64,000 bases of DNA from Heyndrickxia oleronia (GCF_017809215.1 NZ_CP065424.1:3008001-3072000), one strand, 5' to 3'. Numbered from the stretch's first letter, positions 17,386 to 26,880 are shown. Made by a program: numbers and translations. Notes: generated by a model from the sequence alone, not told the origin.

Positions 17386-19392
17386 TTATTTATTCATTAA
17401 TGCTTTTACACGAGAAACCACATTCTCTACAGTAAATCCATACTCTTCAAGTACTTTTCCACCTGGTGCTGATGCGCCAAAGCCATTAATGGCAAGGATT
17501 TCTCCTTCATCTCCAACATAACGTTCCCAGCCTAGTGGAGCAGCCATTTCAATCGCTAAGCGTTTTTTCACTGTTTTCGGAATAACTGATTGTTTGTATG
17601 CATCGCTTTGTTCTTCAAAACGATCCCATGATGGCATACTTACTACAGATGCATGAATCCCTTCATTTAAAAGTACTTTTTGAGCTTCAACTGCAAGATT
17701 TACTTCAGAACCAGTAGCAAGTAATAATACATCAGTTGTTTCTCCTTCAGCAGGTGAAACAACATAAGCACCTTTTGCAACACCCTCATTTGCCAATTCT
17801 GCAGATGATTTCAGTGTTGGTAATCCTTGTCTAGTTAAAACAAGTGCTGTTGGTTTATCCTTAGATGTTAATGCTAATCTCCATGCGGCTGCTGTTTCAT
17901 TTCCATCTGCTGGACGGATAACAGATAGATTTGGCATTGTTCGTAAGGATGGCAATTGCTCTATTGGCTCATGAGTAGGTCCATCTTCACCTACGGCAAT
18001 ACTATCATGAGTAAATACATAAGTTACTGGAAGTCCCATTAATGCTGCTAAACGAATAGCTGGACGAAGGTAATCGGAGAACACGAAGAATGTTCCACCA
18101 TATACTTGTAATCCACCATGTAAAGCCATACCATTCATTGCTGCACCCATTGCAAATTCACGAACGCCGAACCAAACATTGCGTCCATCATAATGTTCTG
18201 GTGTAAAATCTTTTTCTTCTTTGATCATTGTATTATTAGAGCCTGCTAAGTCAGCTGATCCACCAATAAATGTTGGTACATGTTTAGCAATAGCATTTAA
18301 TACTTCTCCGCTTGAAGCTCTGCTTGCAAGGCTTTTTCCTTCCTCATAGACAGGAATTGCTTGATCCCAGTTTTCAGGAAGTTCACCTTTTATCGCACGG
18401 TCTAATTGCTCAGCTAATTCAGGATAAGCTTTTTTATATTCAGCAAATAATTCTTGCCATTGTTGTTCTTTTTTCACACCTGGCTCAACGATTGTTTCAT
18501 TAAAACGATCATATACTTCATTTGGAACATAGAAATCCTCTTCAAATGTCCATTTATAATATTCTTTTGTTAATTTTAATTCATCTGCACCTAATGGAGC
18601 ACCATGCACTGCTGATTTTCCAGATTTATTTGGAGATCCATAACCAATGACTGTTTTTACTTCAATCATCGTTGGGCGTGTAACATCTGCTTTAGCTTCT
18701 GCTATCGCCTTTTCAATCGCCTCAAAATCATTCCCGTCTTCTACACGAATATATTGCCATCCATATGATTTAAAACGACCTTCAATGCTTTCAGAGAACG
18801 ATTTATCTAGATCTCCATCTAAAGAAATATCATTTGAATCATACAAGACAACTAAACGTCCTAATTTTAGATGTGCAGCTAAAGATGCAGCCTCACTTGA
18901 GATACCTTCCATTAGGTCACCATCACCACAAAGTGCATATGTATAATGGTCTACTATATCAAATTTGTCCTTATTATAAACTCCAGCAAGATGACGTTCA
19001 GCCATTGCCATACCGACTGCCATTGCAATTCCTTGTCCTAAAGGACCTGTAGTCGCTTCAACACCCTTTGTATGACCATATTCAGGGTGACCAGGAGTTT
19101 TACTACCCCATTGACGAAATTGCTTGATTTCATCCATGCTTAAACCATAACCAGCTAAATGAAGTAAGCTATACAATAGCATAGAACCATGTCCAGCTGA
19201 TAAAACAAAACGATCTCGGTTAAACCACTCAGGATTTTTTGGATTATGATTCATCATTCTTGTCCAAAGAGTATAAGCCATTGGAGCTGCTCCCATTGGT
19301 AAACCTGGGTGTCCAGAATTAGCTTTTTCAATTGCATCAATGGAAAGTGTTCTAATCGTATTTACGGCTAATTGATCTGTATTATCGAACAT
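17386..19392 (-). CDS. tkt: Transketolase
   Basis: Transketolase moves two-carbon units between sugar phosphates in the pentose phosphate pathway, using thiamine diphosphate. The 668-residue length is standard. Visible motifs include [15 protein letters not shown] near the N-terminus, the thiamine-binding GDGDLMEG segment, the catalytic histidines in SAGHGS and [10 protein letters not shown], and the pyrimidine domain around [19 protein letters not shown]. It sits between sirA and ynzC exactly as in B. subtilis. AGAGAGGATG precedes the ATG. Confidence 0.97.
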   Translation of the reverse strand: MFDNTDQLAVNTIRTLSIDAIEKANSGHPGLPMGAAPMAYTLWTRMMNHNPKNPEWFNRDRFVLSAGHGSMLLYSLLHLAGYGLSMDEIKQFRQWGSKTPGHPEYGHTKGVEATTGPLGQGIAMAVGMAMAERHLAGVYNKDKFDIVDHYTYALCGDGDLMEGISSEAASLAAHLKLGRLVVLYDSNDISLDGDLDKSFSESIEGRFKSYGWQYIRVEDGNDFEAIEKAIAEAKADVTRPTMIEVKTVIGYGSPNKSGKSAVHGAPLGADELKLTKEYYKWTFEEDFYVPNEVYDRFNETIVEPGVKKEQQWQELFAEYKKAYPELAEQLDRAIKGELPENWDQAIPVYEEGKSLASRASSGEVLNAIAKHVPTFIGGSADLAGSNNTMIKEEKDFTPEHYDGRNVWFGVREFAMGAAMNGMALHGGLQVYGGTFFVFSDYLRPAIRLAALMGLPVTYVFTHDSIAVGEDGPTHEPIEQLPSLRTMPNLSVIRPADGNETAAAWRLALTSKDKPTALVLTRQGLPTLKSSAELANEGVAKGAYVVSPAEGETTDVLLLATGSEVNLAVEAQKVLLNEGIHASVVSMPSWDRFEEQSDAYKQSVIPKTVKKRLAIEMAAPLGWERYVGDEGEILAINGFGASAPGGKVLEEYGFTVENVVSRVKALMNK

Positions 19393-19579
19393 TTTGTCAA
19401 CATCCTCTCTTACATGAATTCATCCAATTAATTATATTAGATATGTTTGTATTATAACTCAACTGTTAATACCTAAGAAAGTAACATAAGCTGAACTGTT
19501 TTATAGCAAACTTTCTTAAAATTATGTGAAACGATAAAAAGACTGAATACTCAGCCTTTATATAAATCATTCCATATAA

Positions 19580-19813
19580 TTAATGTAACCGTTTTCTGTC
19601 CTGTACATCCCGCACTTTTTGTGGTGTTACGTCATTACCATTTGGATCAATAACCCGAACAGTTTCAATAGTGCTTTTCATTGATGACCGAAAACTCTCA
19701 AGATATTCACGACGTAAACGGGATTGTTCCTTTGCTTCATCTTCTGTTAAGCCTTGACCTTTTGCCTTTTTTGAAAGCAAATTAATTCTTGCAATTTTTT
19801 CTTTAGAAAGCAT
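19580..19813 (-). CDS. ynzC: YnzC, UPF0291/DUF896 small protein of the SOS operon
   Basis: The 77-residue helical protein has the DUF896 signature: IARINLLSKKAKGQGLTEDE, then EQSRLRREYLESFR, then a C-terminal VTPQKVRDVQ. It is the last gene of the yneA-yneB-ynzC cluster under LexA control in B. subtilis. Function is not established. GGAGTAG precedes the ATG. Confidence 0.93.
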   Translation of the reverse strand: MLSKEKIARINLLSKKAKGQGLTEDEAKEQSRLRREYLESFRSSMKSTIETVRVIDPNGNDVTPQKVRDVQDRKRLH

Positions 19814-19913
19814 GTATGGCTACTCCTTTATATAAAAACTAAATAGCTATAAAACGATAAGGTTATCGTACTAAATATATTTGAACTTATCAAGAAAATA
19901 GCCCACTTAAGAT

Positions 19914-20561
<648 letters not shown>

Positions 20562-20567
20562 TCATTT

Positions 20568-20891
20568 CTACTCCATATCATATGCAAGCTTGCTATTATC
20601 ATTTAATAGGTGTTTCGCCTTTACCGGGATAATTAATTTCTCTCCAGCTTTAATATTATCCTCATTTAATTGATTTTTCTTAGAGACCCACTCAATAAAC
20701 TCCTGTGAACTTAAGGAATGATTATCAGCATAGAGGTTAGCTATTTCCCATAGAGATTGTCCTTCATTAACGACAATTTCTTGATAGCCTGATGTATCTT
20801 CATCACTCGAGATCAATATATATAATCCTAAAAGGATCGAAATAACTACTAACATAATAACATAAGAGTATTTTTTCCATAGAGTAATCAT
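20568..20891 (-). CDS. yneA: YneA, SOS cell-division suppressor with LysM domain
   Basis: YneA delays cell division during DNA damage. The 107-residue product has one N-terminal membrane helix (about residues 10-30) and an extracytoplasmic LysM domain, from VVNEGQSLWEIANLY to IKAGEKLIIPV. I chose the ATG at 20891, which has AAGGTGG 8 bases upstream; a GTG 12 bases earlier overlaps that site. A LexA box lies 16 bases before the start codon. Divergent from lexA. Confidence 0.92.
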   Translation of the reverse strand: MITLWKKYSYVIMLVVISILLGLYILISSDEDTSGYQEIVVNEGQSLWEIANLYADNHSLSSQEFIEWVSKKNQLNEDNIKAGEKLIIPVKAKHLLNDNSKLAYDME

Positions 20892-20906
20892 ATAATAACC
20901 CACCTT

Positions 20907-20986
20907 CGAATGTATGTTCGTTTATTTGATATCATTATAAAACGAACATACATTCGAAGTCAATGTTTTTTTCGAACTTATGTTTG
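20907..20986. promoter_or_regulatory. Three LexA (SOS) boxes between yneA and lexA
   Basis: Sites matching CGAAC-N4-GTTCG of Bacillus LexA: CGAATGTATGTTCG at 20907-20920, CGAACATACATTCG at 20943-20956 and CGAACTTATGTTTG at 20973-20986. The first is next to yneA, the third next to lexA. The first two are reverse complements of each other. Confidence 0.92.
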
Positions 20987-21054
20987 TATTGGTAAAATAT
21001 AAATGCTATACTAGTAATAAGTAAAGAGAAGTTTAATAGCCGGGGGTGTATATT

Positions 21055-21678
21055 ATGACAAAGCTTACAAAAAGACAACAAGATATTCTTGATTTTATTA
21101 AGACTGAGGTAAAGTCAAAAGGATATCCTCCATCCGTACGTGAAATTGGGGAAGCTGTTGGACTAGCATCGAGCTCTACTGTTCATGGACATTTGTCGAG
21201 ATTAGAAACTAAAGGTTTAATTCGTAGGGACCCAACTAAGCCACGTGCGATTGAAATACTTGATTTGGAAACAGAGAATATCCCACAACAAAGGGTTACT
21301 AATGTTCCATTATTAGGAAAAGTAACAGCGGGATTACCTATTACAGCAATCGAAAATATAGAAGAGTATTTTCCTCTTCCAGAACAATTAGCACCAGCTG
21401 ATGAGAATATTTTTATGCTTGAAATTGTCGGCGAAAGTATGATTGATGCGGGAATTTTAGATGGAGATTATGTAATTGTACGCCAACAGCATACCGCCAT
21501 TAATGGAGATATCGTTGTAGCAATGACAGAAGATGATGAGGCAACTGTAAAACGTTTCTTCAAGGAAAAAGATTTTTTCAGATTACAACCTGAAAATTCA
21601 ACTATGGCACCAATTATTTTAAATAATGTAACCATTTTAGGAAAAGTAATAGGATTATACCGTAACATCATCCACTAA
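21055..21678 (+). CDS. lexA: LexA, SOS repressor
   Basis: LexA represses DNA damage genes and self-cleaves when RecA is activated. The 207-residue product has the N-terminal winged helix ([20 protein letters not shown] through [20 protein letters not shown]), the Ala-Gly cleavage site in [11 protein letters not shown], the catalytic serine in [11 protein letters not shown] and the catalytic lysine in ATVKRFF. I chose the ATG at 21055 after GGGGGTG. Two LexA boxes upstream show autorepression. Confidence 0.97.
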   Translation: MTKLTKRQQDILDFIKTEVKSKGYPPSVREIGEAVGLASSSTVHGHLSRLETKGLIRRDPTKPRAIEILDLETENIPQQRVTNVPLLGKVTAGLPITAIENIEEYFPLPEQLAPADENIFMLEIVGESMIDAGILDGDYVIVRQQHTAINGDIVVAMTEDDEATVKRFFKEKDFFRLQPENSTMAPIILNNVTILGKVIGLYRNIIH

Positions 21679-21689
21679 TATGTACGAGG

Positions 21690-21720
21690 GACCAATTCAA
21701 CAAATAATTGGTCTTTTTTA
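21690..21720 (+). terminator. lexA terminator
   Basis: GACCAATT pairs with AATTGGTC over an 8-base loop, followed by TTTTTT. Confidence 0.85.
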
Positions 21721-21864
21721 TTTTATCTAATCCGACCATTTTTATATCTATTTATTACAGAATAAAACTGGAGAATTGTAGGATAAATGTCTGTTTACAA
21801 AGTTAAAGATACATAACAATAATAAAGTTCTATCAAATTCAGCCAACAAAAATACACTTACTAT

Positions 21865-21912
21865 TAAAAAAAAGCCATTCTAATATTACATTTTATTAGG
21901 AATGACTTTTTC
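21865..21912 (-). terminator. Terminator of the YHYH/copper amine oxidase-like pseudogene
   Basis: On the minus strand a stem of about 15 bp with two interruptions (AAAG-CATTC-TAATA) is followed by a run of eight T residues. Confidence 0.7.
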
Positions 21913-21933
21913 ATTTTGATGGATTCATATTTT

Positions 21934-22514
21934 CTATTTAGAAGTAATTCTTATTGTTCGTTTTGATGTATTGTAATCAACAGTTGCTCCGAGGGCTTCT
22001 CCAACAAATCGTAAAGGGACTAGTGTTCTTCCATTCCTCACCTTTGCAGGAACATCGATTTGCGATACTTTTCCATTTACTGTTGGGGACTTAGCACCAA
22101 TTTTTAAAATAATTTTTGTATTTGTTTTTATAGCGGTAACTACTTGATTCTTTTGATCCCATTGAACATTTGCTCCTAGACTTTCAAATATCCCCCTTAA
22201 AGGTACCAATGTTCTCCCATTTTCGATAACTGGTGATTGATCATAGGATTGTTTAACACCGTTTATATATACTTCTAATGCAGGAGTGACCGAGGGTTTC
22301 GACACTCGTTTAGCAGTTTGTCTTGATAATGAAATGGAGCCATCTGAATTGTGATAATGATATTGCCCAGTCTTCAATCCATATTTGCACAATTTGTTCT
22401 ACATGTATGCCCACCATTGCCATCCAATCTACCAGGACTAGCACTCACGTTTATTGTAAATGGGATACAAATCAAAATAGTAGTTAGTAAAGCTATTAAA
22501 CCTTTTTTTCTCAC
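21934..22514 (-). pseudogene. Secreted YHYH / copper amine oxidase N-terminal-like domain protein, frameshifted
   Basis: From a GTG at 22514 (AAAGGAGAGT upstream) the DNA encodes a signal peptide, then SPGRLDGNGGHTCRTNC, typical of YHYH-domain cell-surface proteins. The frame then breaks in an A run (GCAAATATGG where GCAAAATATGG would restore it). The other frame, open from 22392, continues seamlessly with YGLKTGQYHYHNSDGS and two copper amine oxidase N-terminal-like repeats (GRTLVPLRGIFESLGANVQW and GRTLVPLRFVGEALGATVDY). These repeats are wall-associated domains, not an enzyme. One missing A explains everything, so a sequencing error is possible. Confidence 0.75.
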
Positions 22515-22583
22515 TTTTTTACTCTCCTTTTAATCTGTTACTCTTAGTCAATAACTTTTTATCGATATTAATACTGTATTTGT

Positions 22584-23042
22584 TTATTCAATCGTATCAA
22601 GTAACTCTACATCTATATTGTCAACATCTTCCGAGCTATGATATTTTTCCAAATGCCATTTATTCTTTAACCTTTTATAACCGTTTTCTTCAATCCACTT
22701 ATGTAACTGATTGTAGGATTCTCCAATAAGACTATTCTTTCCCTTATGCCTCACTACAGCATAGCTTTGTCTTGGAATGGTTAATGCGACCATTTCTGTT
22801 GGTATATCTTTATAATCTGATACTTCAACACATACCCAATAGCCATCCTCATCCTTCGTTTCATTATCTACAACAAACGCTCCATAAAGTTGAAATGGAT
22901 CAACAACCGTTGTAATATCTTTGATCTGTTCAAATAGTCGCCTTGTAGCTTGAGGAATTTCGATTATGTATTGTTCTGCTTCACATAATACCCTATACCC
23001 TACTAGCTTCAATTCAGCAAGATCTTTTATAATAACCTCCAC
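22584..23042 (-). CDS. GyrI-like / effector-binding domain protein
   Basis: The 152-residue product looks like a stand-alone GyrI-like (AraC effector-binding) domain: two repeated halves with strands such as VGYRVLCEA and PRQSYAVVRHKG, ending in YNQLHKWIEENGYK before a final strand. Such domains bind small hydrophobic ligands or act as weak hydrolases. No DNA-binding domain is attached. The start is a GTG with a weak ribosome binding site, so the true start could lie elsewhere. Confidence 0.7.
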   Translation of the reverse strand: MEVIIKDLAELKLVGYRVLCEAEQYIIEIPQATRRLFEQIKDITTVVDPFQLYGAFVVDNETKDEDGYWVCVEVSDYKDIPTEMVALTIPRQSYAVVRHKGKNSLIGESYNQLHKWIEENGYKRLKNKWHLEKYHSSEDVDNIDVELLDTIE

Positions 23043-23165
23043 TTCACTTCGTCCCCCCGTTCCAGTTTTCTAATGATCATAATTAATCTTACTCTTGTTT
23101 AAAACATTGTTGAAATATTAATTTATCATCATTTTTCATAATAGTCCATTATTATCAAATAATCA

Positions 23166-23203
23166 GAAAATCCTTCTCCTAGAAAAGGAGAAGGACAATT
23201 TTT
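23166..23203 (-). terminator. Terminator of the amidase gene
   Basis: TCCTTCTCCT pairs perfectly with AGGAGAAGGA over a short loop; on the minus strand it is followed by TTTT. The hairpin begins within 10 bases of the amidase stop. Confidence 0.8.
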
Positions 23204-23879
23204 ATTTATCCAATAAACCTAGATTATCTAATACTGTTACAAACTCAGCTCTAGTTAATGGTTGATCTGGCTTCCACGTTCCGTCTGAATAACCCGTCAT
23301 TATTTTTTTATCTATCGCCTTTTGAATTGCTTTACTTGCCCAGTGTTTCTTTAAGTTTTCTTTTTCTGGCACTTTTACGTCCTCCTTTTTAATATCTGCT
23401 TTCACCATCGTGATAAAATCTTTCCATTCAATCCCTTTGGCTCCACTCCTTAGATTACGAGGACAATTCTTTCCTGACCAATGATGATGTTGAACGACCT
23501 TTGAAACAGGAATATTATGATCATTCATCAGCTTTCTGGTTAACCACACTGCGTTTTCTACTGCCTTAATAAAATTCCCATCACTATTCACACAAATTTC
23601 GATAGCAATTGACTTCATATTGCCATCCCCATTACCATCTCCAGCATGCCAACCAACCTCGTTTGTTGGTAGTGATTGGTAAATAGAGTCATCATCAACA
23701 GTGAAATGCCATGAAGCCTGCCTCGAATTCCCTCTATATTGTAAATTAGCATGGGCTTCATCATCAGCCCCTCTGCTAGTGTTATCGGTCTCATGAATGG
23801 TTATATATTCCGGTTTCATTTTAATACCAGGTCGTGTAAATGTATTAGAAGCAGGGATAAATTTTTGATGTATGATCAT
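23202..23879 (-). CDS. N-acetylmuramoyl-L-alanine amidase with C-terminal SLH-type segment
   Basis: The 225-residue product has an Amidase_2 (type 2, zinc) catalytic domain: zinc histidines in ITIHETDN and QHHHWSGKNCPRN, and the substrate segment SWHFTVDDDSIYQSLP with VGWHAGDGNGDGN. It cleaves the bond between muramic acid and the peptide stem. The last 50 residues form a single S-layer homology motif (WASKAIQKAIDKKIMTGYSD then LTRAEFVTVLDNLG) for wall anchoring. No signal peptide is visible, as for phage endolysins of the XlyA/CwlA group. It could be a prophage relic or a mother-cell lysis enzyme. Confidence 0.85.
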   Translation of the reverse strand: MIIHQKFIPASNTFTRPGIKMKPEYITIHETDNTSRGADDEAHANLQYRGNSRQASWHFTVDDDSIYQSLPTNEVGWHAGDGNGDGNMKSIAIEICVNSDGNFIKAVENAVWLTRKLMNDHNIPVSKVVQHHHWSGKNCPRNLRSGAKGIEWKDFITMVKADIKKEDVKVPEKENLKKHWASKAIQKAIDKKIMTGYSDGTWKPDQPLTRAEFVTVLDNLGLLDK

Positions 23880-23995
23880 TTTAATTTATCAACTCCTCTT
23901 TAATACAATATTCCGATATATCATTATTCGGAAAGGCTATTAGTCAAAAAGATTAAAATAAATACAAATCATTATTTTATTTCTAATATTACACT

Positions 23996-24023
23996 CAAAA
24001 AAAGCACCCATGATGGATGCATC
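23996..24023 (-). terminator. Terminator of the DUF4177-like gene
   Basis: GCACCCA pairs with TGGATGC (one mismatch) and the minus strand continues into seven T residues. Confidence 0.7.
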
Positions 24024-24027
24024 AAAA

Positions 24028-24234
24028 TTATTTTTCTCTTTTAAAAATAAATTTTATTTCATCCGTAAAGACTGAAGTTCCTTTTCCATCACTATTTCCA
24101 TCAATAATCGGCAATGCTGAAACTAACTCCCAACTTTCTCCCCCTAATTTATCAAGATCTGCTGATAATGTAATATCATTATTAATAAATGTTTGATTGT
24201 TGAAAGTAAAGACTTTATATTCAAACTTCTTCAT
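24028..24234 (-). CDS. Small DUF4177-like protein
   Basis: The 68-residue product starts MKKFEYKVF, has LDKLGGESWELVSALP in the centre and ends in a lysine-rich strand, IKFIFKREK. This is the pattern of DUF4177 proteins, a two-layer fold of unknown function. I chose the ATG at 24234 following GTGGTG; an ATG 27 bases earlier is possible. Confidence 0.6.
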   Translation of the reverse strand: MKKFEYKVFTFNNQTFINNDITLSADLDKLGGESWELVSALPIIDGNSDGKGTSVFTDEIKFIFKREK

Positions 24235-24422
24235 TTTTTCACCACACTCTTTTAGCTTCATTTATTTATTGAAAGGTTATTTACTTTTGATAATATGATT
24301 TATTATTTTTGTATAAATGATCTATTGGAAAACTATTCATAGTATTTGTTCAAACAAAATTATTTATGTAGGACAACTTTTTTACGTAAAAATACATTTG
24401 TGAATTATTTACAAAATCATAA

Positions 24423-24692
24423 TTAGTGTGACCTGCCCCTCATTGAAAGAATTAATTTGTGAATTCCTTTCATTGCTTCTGTTCCTATGTAACTCCCTGT
24501 CATACCCAATAAGAAGCTGGAAGAAATGAAATATATTATGTAATATACCCCTGATCCGATTAACATATCTATAAGAATATACCTTTTAATTGTCGATCCT
24601 TTAATTGAACAAAAAACGACTTTATTTGTTGTAAACATATGTATCACATCCCACTGACTTTTTATTAAAATATGAATAAAATAAGTTGTCAT
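24423..24692 (-). CDS. Small hypothetical membrane protein
   Basis: I do not recognise it. The 89-residue frame has one or two hydrophobic helices in the second half (LIGSGVYYIIYFISSSFLLG) and a basic C-terminus. No good ribosome binding site precedes the first ATG, so it may be spurious or start internally. Confidence 0.3.
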   Translation of the reverse strand: MTTYFIHILIKSQWDVIHMFTTNKVVFCSIKGSTIKRYILIDMLIGSGVYYIIYFISSSFLLGMTGSYIGTEAMKGIHKLILSMRGRSH

Positions 24693-24939
24693 ATTCTAAT
24701 CTCTAGATGATGAAACATTAGAGTAACCATATATTCAACCTTTGTTAAGAAAAATACGAATTCAACTCCCAAAAGAACTCCAACTAATTGTTATTAGACA
24801 TTAGATTTACCTCATGTAAGCATAAGTAGTTCATTACTATGATGCATCTGTGTTGCATATATTTAATCCATTTAGTAGACAAAAAGGTAAACATATGGAA
24901 TAATTATCTCTAATTCAAAATACTTAAAGGTGAGGTAAA

Positions 24940-25089
24940 TTGTCATCATTATTACATGAAATTGAAAAACTTCGTAGTAAATTAATTGAATATGCGATCC
25001 AGTATGGTCTAAATGATTCTTATTCTATAAAACTTAGTCAAGAGTTAGATCAATTATTGAATATAGAATTAAAACAAGATAAATCATGA
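24940..25089 (+). CDS. Second Spo0E-like aspartyl-phosphate phosphatase
   Basis: The 49-residue product opens at a TTG preceded by AAAGGTGAGG. It has the two-helix Spo0E layout: LLHEIEKLRSKLIEYAIQYG, then the signature SQELDQLL. It lacks the longer C-terminal tail of Spo0E itself. It stands alone with its own hairpin downstream. The family dephosphorylates Spo0A or related regulators; the target is unknown. It is the second such gene in this window (the first is at 3179). Confidence 0.8.
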   Translation: MSSLLHEIEKLRSKLIEYAIQYGLNDSYSIKLSQELDQLLNIELKQDKS

Positions 25090-25138
25090 TTACAAAACGA
25101 GATGTAAGCAAATATTAAAAATAAAGATAACTAACTAA

Positions 25139-25172
25139 TTTTAAGCCCACCTCTAAAGAGATGGGCTTAAAA
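25139..25172 (+). terminator. Terminator-like hairpin after the second Spo0E-like gene
   Basis: TTTTAAGCCCA pairs with TGGGCTTAAAA, with an inner CTC/GAG. There is no clear T tract outside the stem, so efficiency is uncertain. Confidence 0.6.
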
Positions 25173-25811
25173 TTTCATTGATGGGGCGAAGTATTTTGTC
25201 CGACAATCAAATTACCCAACACCATCCGAAGTTTACCTGAAGAATACTCCTCAAAATAAATTATTAGTTTCAGTTGTTTTTTGTTTGGGTTGTTTACATA
25301 ATTTATTTCAATTTTCCTCTTTTTCTCCTTATGATACACCAGCTTCCAAGCATTATTTTATGTTAATTAGGTACCCACATGTTATTTAACCCTTAATTCT
25401 TGTCCTATATATTTTTTAATTAAACGCTTTAGCTAATCCATCTATCTTAATATCCAAACACAGAAGCGTTTTATACTACTATGCCAACTAAAACATGCAT
25501 TTTAAATAAAAAACGAATTTAATATTTTATAACTTTTCGTGACGTATACTTTGAGCAAACTTTATTGGGTCATAAAGTGAAATAAAAGATGTAGAGGTCT
25601 TCAATTGATAGTTGTTAGTTGTAACTTTCCTTAATTAGCAACAATTAAGAGCCTCAATAATAAATACATCGGATATGAATTATTAGTTTTTTTAGGAAGA
25701 AAGATTGTAGAGCTTATTGACTAGGGGTGTAATTAATAAACAAATAAAATGTAACTTCATTGATTAGGTCTAGGTGTTTATAACTAAAATCTGATTTTAA
25801 GATATTTTATA
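25173..25811. other. Gene-free AT-rich stretch before the structured RNA
   Basis: No frame with a start and ribosome binding site, no hairpin of note and no mobile-element similarity that I recognise. Confidence 0.4.
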
Positions 25812-25840
25812 TTGATATTTACTATTTTTTGACATATAAT
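25812..25840 (+). promoter_or_regulatory. Sigma-A promoter of the tRNA-framed RNA
   Basis: TTGATA and a perfect TATAAT are separated by exactly 17 bases. The first base of the RNA's acceptor stem (25850) is 10 bases past the -10 element, so transcription should begin at or within a few bases of the acceptor 5' end. Confidence 0.7.
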
Positions 25841-25849
25841 TCCTTAAAT

Positions 25850-26045
25850 GCCTCTGTAGCTATAGAAGGGAAGAGCGCCGGAAAACAATTGTTACCACCG
25901 GGTCGCAAGGCAAAGGTTTCAGAAGCACCGAAAAGCAAATTAGCTAAGGCAGGTGAAATTCCTGCCGGTGAAATTCCGTAGGGAAGCGTGTTGCCCTTAG
26001 CCTATGCTTACGAAAGGAGTGCGGGTTCGAATCCCGTCAGAGGCA
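25850..26045 (+). ncRNA. tRNA-framed structured RNA with a large insert in place of the anticodon arm
   Basis: The ends form a tRNA frame. GCCTCTG (25850-25856) pairs perfectly with CAGAGGC (26038-26044), followed by discriminator A. TA spacers lead to a D-arm (GCT/AGC stem, loop with GGG). A T-arm, GCGGG-TTCGAAT-CCCGT, stands at 26021-26037. No CCA is encoded. Between the arms, 25877-26020 replaces the anticodon arm. It contains GGCAGG-TGAAATT-CCTGCC, a second GG-TGAAATT-CC hairpin, and a helix of about 9 bp (TAGCTAAGG with CCTTAGCC-TA, one bulge). By hand count it is about half G+C in a very AT-rich setting. It has its own promoter and terminator. I cannot match it to tmRNA, a group I intron or a riboswitch. 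A bacterial Y-RNA-like tRNA mimic is a possibility. Confidence 0.7.
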
Positions 26046-26077
26046 TCTATTATATCAGTAGGAATAAGAATGAACAC

Positions 26078-26120
26078 CCGTAAGCTTAGTACTATCAAGG
26101 ATTTACGGATTTTTTTATTT
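26078..26120 (+). terminator. Terminator of the tRNA-framed RNA
   Basis: CCGTAA pairs with TTACGG, extended by CTT/AAG, and is followed by ATTTTTTTATTTTT. It makes the RNA a transcription unit of about 270 bases. Confidence 0.8.
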
Positions 26121-26273
26121 TTGGAGAATCCAAAAGCAAAAAAAGGTTTTTGAAAAAGTTTTAAATTTATTTTGCACGAGATTTCCGTCGGATCTGAAAA
26201 GGTGATAAAAAATTCTAGTCTATTTGATCACATACTTTTGACTAAACAAGCCTGAATTTATTTTAGTTGTCCG

Positions 26274-26553
26274 TTGGATTGGAGTAGAGAATATGTAATT
26301 GAATCTAAAAATGAGCCTGAATATCAATTCGGAATACACATTAAAAGGTTAACCTTCACCAGCAAAAAGAAGGTTATTAGTGATGCAGTATTTACCCGAA
26401 AAGGATATTTACATTTAGTCGAAATAGATAATAATCGTTCTATGAAAGACAATAGAAAAGTATGCTGATATGTGGAACAATATAACATTGACAACCAATT
26501 CTTTATTTTTTTACAACAACAATGAGAAAACAAACGATAGAAACGTGGGATAA
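26274..26553 (+). pseudogene. Replication-relaxation family protein remnant
   Basis: The frame reads SKKKVISDAVFTRKGYLHLV then EIDNNRSMKDNRK, resembling the conserved core of plasmid and phage replication-relaxation proteins (a PDA motif, then EVD, then a Lys-Asn-rich helix). After NRK the frame stops, but a one-base shift restores KYADMWNNITLTTNSLFFY. The N-terminal winged-helix half is missing. This is a relic of a mobile replicon. Confidence 0.5.
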
Positions 26554-26661
26554 TTCATATAAAATCAGATGTGAAGTCCATACATATGTTGCCCTCTAAC
26601 AACATGAAGGAAATTTGATAACTGATGCAAATACCTCCTAATTGTTTCATCATCAATTGAA

Positions 26662-26878
26662 GATAAGTACCACCAAAAGGATGGACAATTCTCCACACCA
26701 CCTTTCAATGGTGCTGAAGACGCTTCTAAATACGCTGGGATATATACATTAAACAATTCAAAAGGGAACACGGTAATAAGAGGTTGAAATTGATAATGTT
26801 ATATATGAGGGATCAATTGATATTACTACTGATGTACAAAAGTTATATAAGAACGAAAATTTATATCGGGTTAAATAA
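26662..26878 (+). pseudogene. Unknown gene remnant, copy A
   Basis: Two adjoining frames look like one broken protein: FSTPPFNGAEDASKYAGIYT through NSKGNTVIRG, then after a shift EIDNVIYEGSIDITTDVQKL to a stop at 26878. A second, shorter relative lies at 32208. The family is not known to me. Confidence 0.4.
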
Positions 26879-26880
26879 CA

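Noticed and set aside
23202..24692. Intact prophage suggested by the amidase
   Set aside because: No capsid, tail, terminase, integrase or holin genes lie nearby; a single lysin-like gene is not enough.
25948..25990. Cobalamin riboswitch look-alike (GGTGAAATTCC, GGGAAGC)
   Set aside because: Only short pieces agree. The B12-box block and the required order of elements are missing, no transport or synthesis gene follows, and the stretch is enclosed in a tRNA-like frame.
25850..26045. tmRNA or intron-containing tRNA
   Set aside because: No tag reading frame, no tmRNA acceptor sequence, no group I core and no anticodon stem that could be restored by removing an insert.
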